Source: Gallionella sp.
GTDB lineage: Bacteria; Pseudomonadota; Gammaproteobacteria; Burkholderiales; Gallionellaceae
Direction of reading: 5' to 3'
Assembly: GCA_004298605.1 (NCBI GenBank)
Contig: SCPW01000059.1
Span: forward strand, 1 to 20,248
Length of the DNA: 20,248 nt
In this document: piece after piece, positions 17,248-20,248 of the stretch
Position numbering within the stretch: the stretch's first letter is position 1
Layout of the letters: each line of letters opens with the position of its first letter
Made by a program: the position numbers and the translations under genes
The notes under the pieces: model-generated
Databases searched by the model: none
Told to the model about the DNA's origin: nothing
What the model saw: the letters and a program-made list of their open reading frames with translations, nothing else

Positions 17248-17276
17248 TTGACACGGAAAAATGGTATTTTTAGAGT
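17248..17276 (+). promoter_or_regulatory. Candidate sigma70 promoter reading toward the 3' end of the adhesin-like gene
   Basis: A perfect TTGACA (17248–17253) and TAGAGT (17271–17276, 4 of 6) with 17-bp spacing. It points to the plus strand, where the only long gene (17369–17767) is on the opposite strand. It could drive an antisense RNA or the small ORF at 17338–17505. Confidence 0.4.
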
Positions 17277-17337
17277 CTATCCAAGTTATTCATGAACGGA
17301 TCCACATCAGAAATTTTTTTGTTCGGGGAGTGCCGCC

Positions 17338-17505
17338 ATGTCCAAACGCCGCTTGCCAATAACCCCGGTTATTTTATGTCGCAAGCTATTTTCCACAGTG
17401 CCTCGCTTGCCGAATTGGGCTGGATTTTTTCCCATTGCTGGGTCGGGCCGAATGAAGCGAGAACATTGCCTTTACCCATACGCTCTTCATAAAAAGTGCT
17501 GTTGA
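17338..17505 (+). CDS. Possible 55-codon ORF, antisense to the adhesin-like gene
   Basis: ATG at 17338 has GGGGAG at 17325–17330, seven bases upstream, and the candidate TTGACA promoter about 60 bp before that. The peptide starts MSKRRLPITPVILCRK, is basic, and ends HKKCC. Most of it (17369–17505) overlaps the 3' end of the minus-strand gene and may be only a shadow of that coding sequence. I know no homologue. It is listed because promoter, ribosome site and ORF are in the right order and spacing. Confidence 0.2.
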   Translation: MSKRRLPITPVILCRKLFSTVPRLPNWAGFFPIAGSGRMKREHCLYPYALHKKCC

Positions 17506-17767
17506 TCACCCGGTGCGTTTTTTTTGCGCAGTCGTATCCTTCCTGCCAGATGGTCGAGTGATAAAAGCCTTCCCGGAATTTGTTCGGTAAAGCCAGGTCG
17601 TCCAATGTTGACATGACCACAATATTTTCTTCCTTGTGAATGGTGCCTTTATCCACATACGAGGTAATTCCAGTGTTTGTGTCTATCACCGTCCATTCTG
17701 CGCTTGCGTTCGTGGAAATGCCGCTGAATGCCGCGATGGCTACCAGGGAATAAATTACCTTTTTCAT
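17369..17767 (-). CDS. Exported protein resembling surface-adhesin protein E
   Basis: A 132-residue protein. Residues 1–23 are a signal peptide (MKKVIYSLVAIAAFSGISTN, then ASA). The mature part has a pattern I associate with the Adhesin_E family: an opening EWTVIDTNTGITSYVD, a central DCAKKTHRVINSTFY block and a closing QQWEKIQPNSASEALWKIAC. The two cysteines, in DCAKK and KIACD, could form one disulfide. In proteobacteria such small secreted proteins are frequent and mostly of unknown role; adhesion is not implied. A good AAGGAT ribosome site precedes the ATG. An AATAACC-CC-GGTTATT palindrome overlaps the stop. No partner gene is obvious. Confidence 0.8.
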   Translation of the reverse strand: MKKVIYSLVAIAAFSGISTNASAEWTVIDTNTGITSYVDKGTIHKEENIVVMSTLDDLALPNKFREGFYHSTIWQEGYDCAKKTHRVINSTFYEERMGKGNVLASFGPTQQWEKIQPNSASEALWKIACDIK

Positions 17768-17863
17768 TTTGCTATCCTTTCAATAATTAAGAAGCTATTT
17801 CACTGCAATCATTGTCAAGCGACATTCTGGCACAGATTCCCTTGTCTATCGAGCGGGTGGTGG

Positions 17864-18793
17864 CTATTGGCGGGCAGGTGATTGCCATTGGTTCAACAGC
17901 CAGCGCGCCCACTCGGTGACTTCGGTCGCGGTCATGCCGATTGCGGCATGTTGTTCGGCCAGCGCATCGCCTGCCGCGCCATGCAAATGTACGGCCAGCA
18001 GCAGCGCATGGTCCGCCGTCAGCCCCTGCGCGATAAAGGCGGCGATCATGCCGGTCAGCACATCGCCCATGCCCGCGCCGCTCATGCCGGGGTTGCCGGT
18101 TTTGTTTGTGAATAGACTGCCATCGCGGGTGGCGCACAGGCTATCCGCGCCTTTGAGCACCACGCTACAGCGCAGTTGCCGCGCGAGTTGCAGCGCTGCG
18201 GCGGGGCGGTCAGATTGTATTTCTTCTGTGCTGCAAGCCAGCAGGCGTGCGGCTTCGCCGGGATGCGGGGTGAGCGCGGACGCGGCTTCGCGCGCGATCA
18301 GCAGGGTGCGCAAGTCCGGGCGCAACGCGAGGATGTTCAGCGCGTCGGCATCCAGCACCAGCGCGGCTTTGCTGTGCAGCGCGTCGTAGAGCAGCTTTTG
18401 CGCGGCCATGTCGCGCCCCATGCCGGGGCCTGCCGCCAGCACGTCAGGGTTAAAAATGTTCCTCACGTTTGTTCCTTCCCCTTCAGGGGGAAGGTTAGGA
18501 TGGGGGTGGGGTAGATAGGCGCAATAGCGAAGCAAGTCTGCCGCGCTGTGCAGCATCAGTTCCGGTTGCAGCAGGTCCACGCCGGGCGCGTTTTCCGCCA
18601 GCAGCCCGACATGCACGCAGCCCGCGCCCAGCTTGAGTGCGGCGCGCGCGGCCATGAGCGGCGCGCCGATCATGCCGGATGCGCCGCCGATGATGGCGAC
18701 CGTGCCGAATAATCCCTTATGGCTATCGCGCGGGCGTTCCGGCAACAGCCCGGCGACTTGTTTTCGGGTGATGGCGGGGATGCGTTTGTTCAT
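17864..18793 (-). CDS. nnrD: ADP-dependent NAD(P)H-hydrate dehydratase (stand-alone NnrD)
   Basis: A 309-residue ribokinase-like enzyme that dehydrates S-NAD(P)HX, a damage product of NAD(P)H, using ADP. Conserved blocks are FGTVAIIGGASGMIGAP, LAAGPGMG, LVLDADALN, LTPHPGEAARLL and NPGMSGAGMGDVLTG with catalytic Asp244. The NnrE epimerase domain, often fused in front, is absent. Residues 94–112 (LPHPHPNLPPEGEGTNVRN) are a Pro/Gly-rich insert encoded by a palindromic repeat (18474–18512), placed between LLRYCAY and FNPDVLA. The frame stays intact. The ATG at 18793 is preferred to an upstream TTG at 18811. The ribosome site is weak. Confidence 0.93.
   Translation of the reverse strand: MNKRIPAITRKQVAGLLPERPRDSHKGLFGTVAIIGGASGMIGAPLMAARAALKLGAGCVHVGLLAENAPGVDLLQPELMLHSAADLLRYCAYLPHPHPNLPPEGEGTNVRNIFNPDVLAAGPGMGRDMAAQKLLYDALHSKAALVLDADALNILALRPDLRTLLIAREAASALTPHPGEAARLLACSTEEIQSDRPAAALQLARQLRCSVVLKGADSLCATRDGSLFTNKTGNPGMSGAGMGDVLTGMIAAFIAQGLTADHALLLAVHLHGAAGDALAEQHAAIGMTATEVTEWARWLLNQWQSPARQ
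18474..18512. repeat. Palindromic repeat in frame within nnrD
   Basis: CCTTCCCC (18474–18481), a 5-base loop and GGGGAAGG (18487–18494) form a perfect 8-bp stem, followed by a G-rich tail to about 18512 (TTAGGATGGGGGTGGGG). The unit resembles those in mnmA at 16259–16385 and is read as HPHPNLPPEGEG in the nnrD frame. Confidence 0.7.
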
Positions 18794-18817
18794 GTTTGAC
18801 GTCCGGCACAAGTGATT

Positions 18818-18839
18818 GTAGGTCGGGTTTCAACCCGAC
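18818..18839. repeat. Single REP-like element
   Basis: A 22-bp unit with the same design as the pair at 15066–15120: GTAGG followed by a palindrome. Here the stem reads TCGGGTT-TC-AACCCGA instead of TCGGGCT-TC-AGCCCGA. The two differing bases pair with each other, so the change is compensatory. It lies 24 bp upstream of the nnrD start, in the divergent region before fmdB. Confidence 0.8.
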
Positions 18840-18956
18840 ACCGAACAGGAAGAATATCTCAAAAAAGACATCGAATCCAAAAAAATGCGTGGCCGATGGT
18901 CGGGGTGATTTGCGGCGCATCGCATTTCCGAAGGATGCCGAAAGCCGCCACTCGGG

Positions 18957-18962
18957 TATAAT
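18957..18962 (+). promoter_or_regulatory. Candidate -10 of the fmdB operon
   Basis: A perfect TATAAT at 18957–18962 precedes the ATG at 18998 by 35 bp. No good -35 lies 16–18 bp upstream (GATGCC at 17 bp), so the promoter may depend on an activator or on the GGG next to the -10. Confidence 0.45.
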
Positions 18963-18997
18963 GCGCGCCTTTGAAAATTACCCGATAGGAAGATGCT

Positions 18998-19261
18998 ATG
19001 CCTATTTACGCTTACGGTTGCACCAGTTGCGGCTCGCAAAAAGACGTGATGCAAAAAATGAGCGATGCGCCGCTCACCACTTGCCCGGAATGCGGCAAGG
19101 AGACTTTCGCCAAACAATTGACCGCAGCCGGTTTTCAGTTGAAGGGTAGCGGCTATTACGCTACCGATTTCAAGAACGGCAGCCAGCCCAAACCCAAGCC
19201 GGAAGCGGCCGGCGCGCCTTGTGGCAGCACGGGTTGCTGCCCGGTGGCGGGCGTCGCCTGA
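18998..19261 (+). CDS. FmdB-family zinc-ribbon protein
   Basis: An 87-residue protein. The N-terminal zinc ribbon has two CxxC knuckles, Cys8/Cys11 and Cys29/Cys32, in the family frame MPIYAYGCTSCG and LTTCPECGKETF, followed by the conserved FQLKGSGYYATDF. The C-terminal part is Pro/Lys-rich and ends in a second cysteine cluster (PCGSTGCCPV), common in this family. FmdB was named as a putative regulator in a methylotroph; the general role is not established. AGGAAG precedes the ATG. It lies 3 bp before the DUF502 gene, and with that gene and aspS forms a well-known betaproteobacterial cluster. Confidence 0.92.
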   Translation: MPIYAYGCTSCGSQKDVMQKMSDAPLTTCPECGKETFAKQLTAAGFQLKGSGYYATDFKNGSQPKPKPEAAGAPCGSTGCCPVAGVA

Positions 19262-19264
19262 CGC

Positions 19265-19888
19265 ATGAAAAAATATTTCATCACCGGCCTGCTGGTCTGG
19301 GTTCCGCTCGGCATCACGCTGTGGGTGCTGAATCTGACCATCAGCACGATGGATCAGACGCTGCTGCTGCTGCCGGAATATTGGCATCCCGATAGGGTGC
19401 TGGGGCTGCACATTCCGGGTTTGGGCATCATTTTGACGCTGGGCGTGGTGTTGCTCACCGGTTTGCTGATCCGCAACGTGTTCGGCCAGCGCCTGTGGGA
19501 GGGCTCCGAAAAAGCGATGCTGCATGTGCCGTTTGTCGGCAGCATCTACAAGGGCGTAAAACAGGTCAGCGATACCTTGCTGTCCGGCAGCGGCAATTCG
19601 TTCCGCAAGGTGCTGCTGGTGCGCTACCCGCATCCGCAGGCATGGTCGCTGGCGTTTCAGACCAGCGTGCCGGGCGAGGTGGCCGACAAGTTTGATGACC
19701 CCTATGTCGCGGTGTTCATCCCCACTACGCCCAGCCCGGTGAACGGCTTTTATTTCTTCGTGCGCAAGGCCGACACCATCGAGCTGGACATGACGGTGGA
19801 TGTGGCGTTGCGCTCCATCGTTTCGATGGGCGTGGTGGCGGATTCCGAAACCGCGAAGCATCGTGCCGTCGCCCAAGCTCCCGATTAA
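19265..19888 (+). CDS. DUF502 family membrane protein
   Basis: A 207-residue protein with two N-terminal membrane segments, at about residues 4–26 (FITGLLVWVPLGITLWVLNL) and 52–70 (GLGIILTLGVVLLTGLLI). A soluble part follows with the family motifs HVPFVGSIYKGVKQVSDTL and FIPTTPSPVNGFYFFV. The function of the family is not known in bacteria. The start ATG lies 3 bp after the fmdB stop (TGACGC-ATG), so translation is probably coupled. The next gene is aspS, 29 bp downstream. Confidence 0.93.
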   Translation: MKKYFITGLLVWVPLGITLWVLNLTISTMDQTLLLLPEYWHPDRVLGLHIPGLGIILTLGVVLLTGLLIRNVFGQRLWEGSEKAMLHVPFVGSIYKGVKQVSDTLLSGSGNSFRKVLLVRYPHPQAWSLAFQTSVPGEVADKFDDPYVAVFIPTTPSPVNGFYFFVRKADTIELDMTVDVALRSIVSMGVVADSETAKHRAVAQAPD

Positions 19889-19917
19889 TCAATCTCATCT
19901 TTTTTAAAAACTGAATC

Positions 19918-20248
19918 ATGCGAACTCATTATTGCGGACTGCTCAACACCGACCAACTCGATCAAACCGTCAGCCTGTGCGGCTGGGCGCACCGCCGCCG
20001 CGACCACGGCGGGGTGATTTTTATCGACTTGCGTGACCGCGAAGGGCTGGCGCAGATCGTCTGCGACCCGGATCGCCCGGAGATGTTCGGGATCGCCGAA
20101 TCCGTGCGCAGCGAGTTTGTGCTGCGCATCACCGGCAAGGTGCGCCGCCGTCCGGCGGGCACGACCAACGCCAACATCGGCAGCGGCGAGATCGAGATAC
20201 TGTGCCACGAAATCGAAGTGCTGAATGCCGCTGTGACGCCGCCGTTCC
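19918..20248 (+). CDS. aspS: Aspartyl-tRNA synthetase, N-terminal part (cut by window edge)
   Basis: The first 110 residues of a class II synthetase of bacterial type. The visible part is the OB-fold anticodon-binding domain: [39 protein letters not shown], and GEIEIL. His30 and Gly31 in RRRDHGG are the type found in non-discriminating AspRS, where discriminating enzymes such as E. coli's have Leu (RRRDLGS). By inference it charges both tRNA-Asp and tRNA-Asn, with GatCAB amidating the latter. No Shine-Dalgarno sequence lies before the ATG at 19918 (TTTTTTAAAAACTGAATC). It is the third gene of the fmdB–DUF502–aspS run. The catalytic domain is outside the window. Confidence 0.96.
   Translation, partial: MRTHYCGLLNTDQLDQTVSLCGWAHRRRDHGGVIFIDLRDREGLAQIVCDPDRPEMFGIAESVRSEFVLRITGKVRRRPAGTTNANIGSGEIEILCHEIEVLNAAVTPPF

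Noticed and set aside
18830..19876. A 348-codon minus-strand frame across fmdB and DUF502
   Set aside because: It is antisense to two recognisable genes and very rich in His, Gln and Arg.

Overview
The window looks like a stretch of a moderately GC-rich betaproteobacterial chromosome. My best guess is the Gallionellaceae/Nitrosomonadales neighbourhood. The clues are the fmdB–DUF502–aspS order, the ilvB–ilvH–ilvC–psd–pssA order, the rppH/proS divergent pair and an AniA-like copper nitrite reductase. This placement is inference from gene order and protein style, not from a search. Most of the window is housekeeping. No phage, transposase, CRISPR array, tRNA or rRNA was seen.

Layout. 1–1414 (minus): rppH, a CBS-pair protein and a lipoprotein cut by the window edge, probably one operon. 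1555–3905 (plus): proS overlapping a lytic transglycosylase gene. 3952–6312 (minus): a membrane/envelope operon of YihY/BrkB, UPF0114 (YqhA-like) and a TlpA-like thioredoxin. 6586–7945 (plus): a self-contained nirK cassette with a candidate sigma70 promoter, two back-to-back 17-bp palindromes at the predicted transcription start, an unusual G/T-rich leader, the complete enzyme gene and a strong intrinsic terminator. 8089–8430 (minus): a small secreted eight-cysteine protein. 8687–13628 (plus): acetolactate synthase (both subunits), ketol-acid reductoisomerase, phosphatidylserine decarboxylase and phosphatidylserine synthase. 13667–17155 (minus): purB, mnmA, nudJ and an Ala/Lys/Glu-rich exported protein. 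17369–18793 (minus): an adhesin-E-like protein and NAD(P)HX dehydratase. 18998–20248 (plus): fmdB-like zinc ribbon, DUF502 membrane protein and the start of aspS.

How the parts fit. The ilv genes make branched-chain amino acid precursors, and psd/pssA make phosphatidylethanolamine from CDP-diacylglycerol and serine. proS, aspS and mnmA serve translation; rppH and nudJ are Nudix hydrolases; nnrD repairs damaged NAD(P)H. The visible N-terminus of AspRS has the RRRDHGG signature of the non-discriminating type, which implies that Asn-tRNA is made through GatCAB. NirK reduces nitrite to NO in the periplasm and stands alone, without nor, nos or maturation genes nearby.

The more unusual content is between or inside these genes: the nirK operator array and leader; REP-like repeats with compensatory changes between copies; palindromic intergenic-type repeats read in frame in the N-terminus of MnmA and the middle of NnrD; hairpins ahead of ilvC; a long polypurine/polypyrimidine inverted repeat ahead of psd; and a candidate antisense promoter with a 55-codon ORF at 17248–17505. 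I did not find a convincing new multi-gene system.
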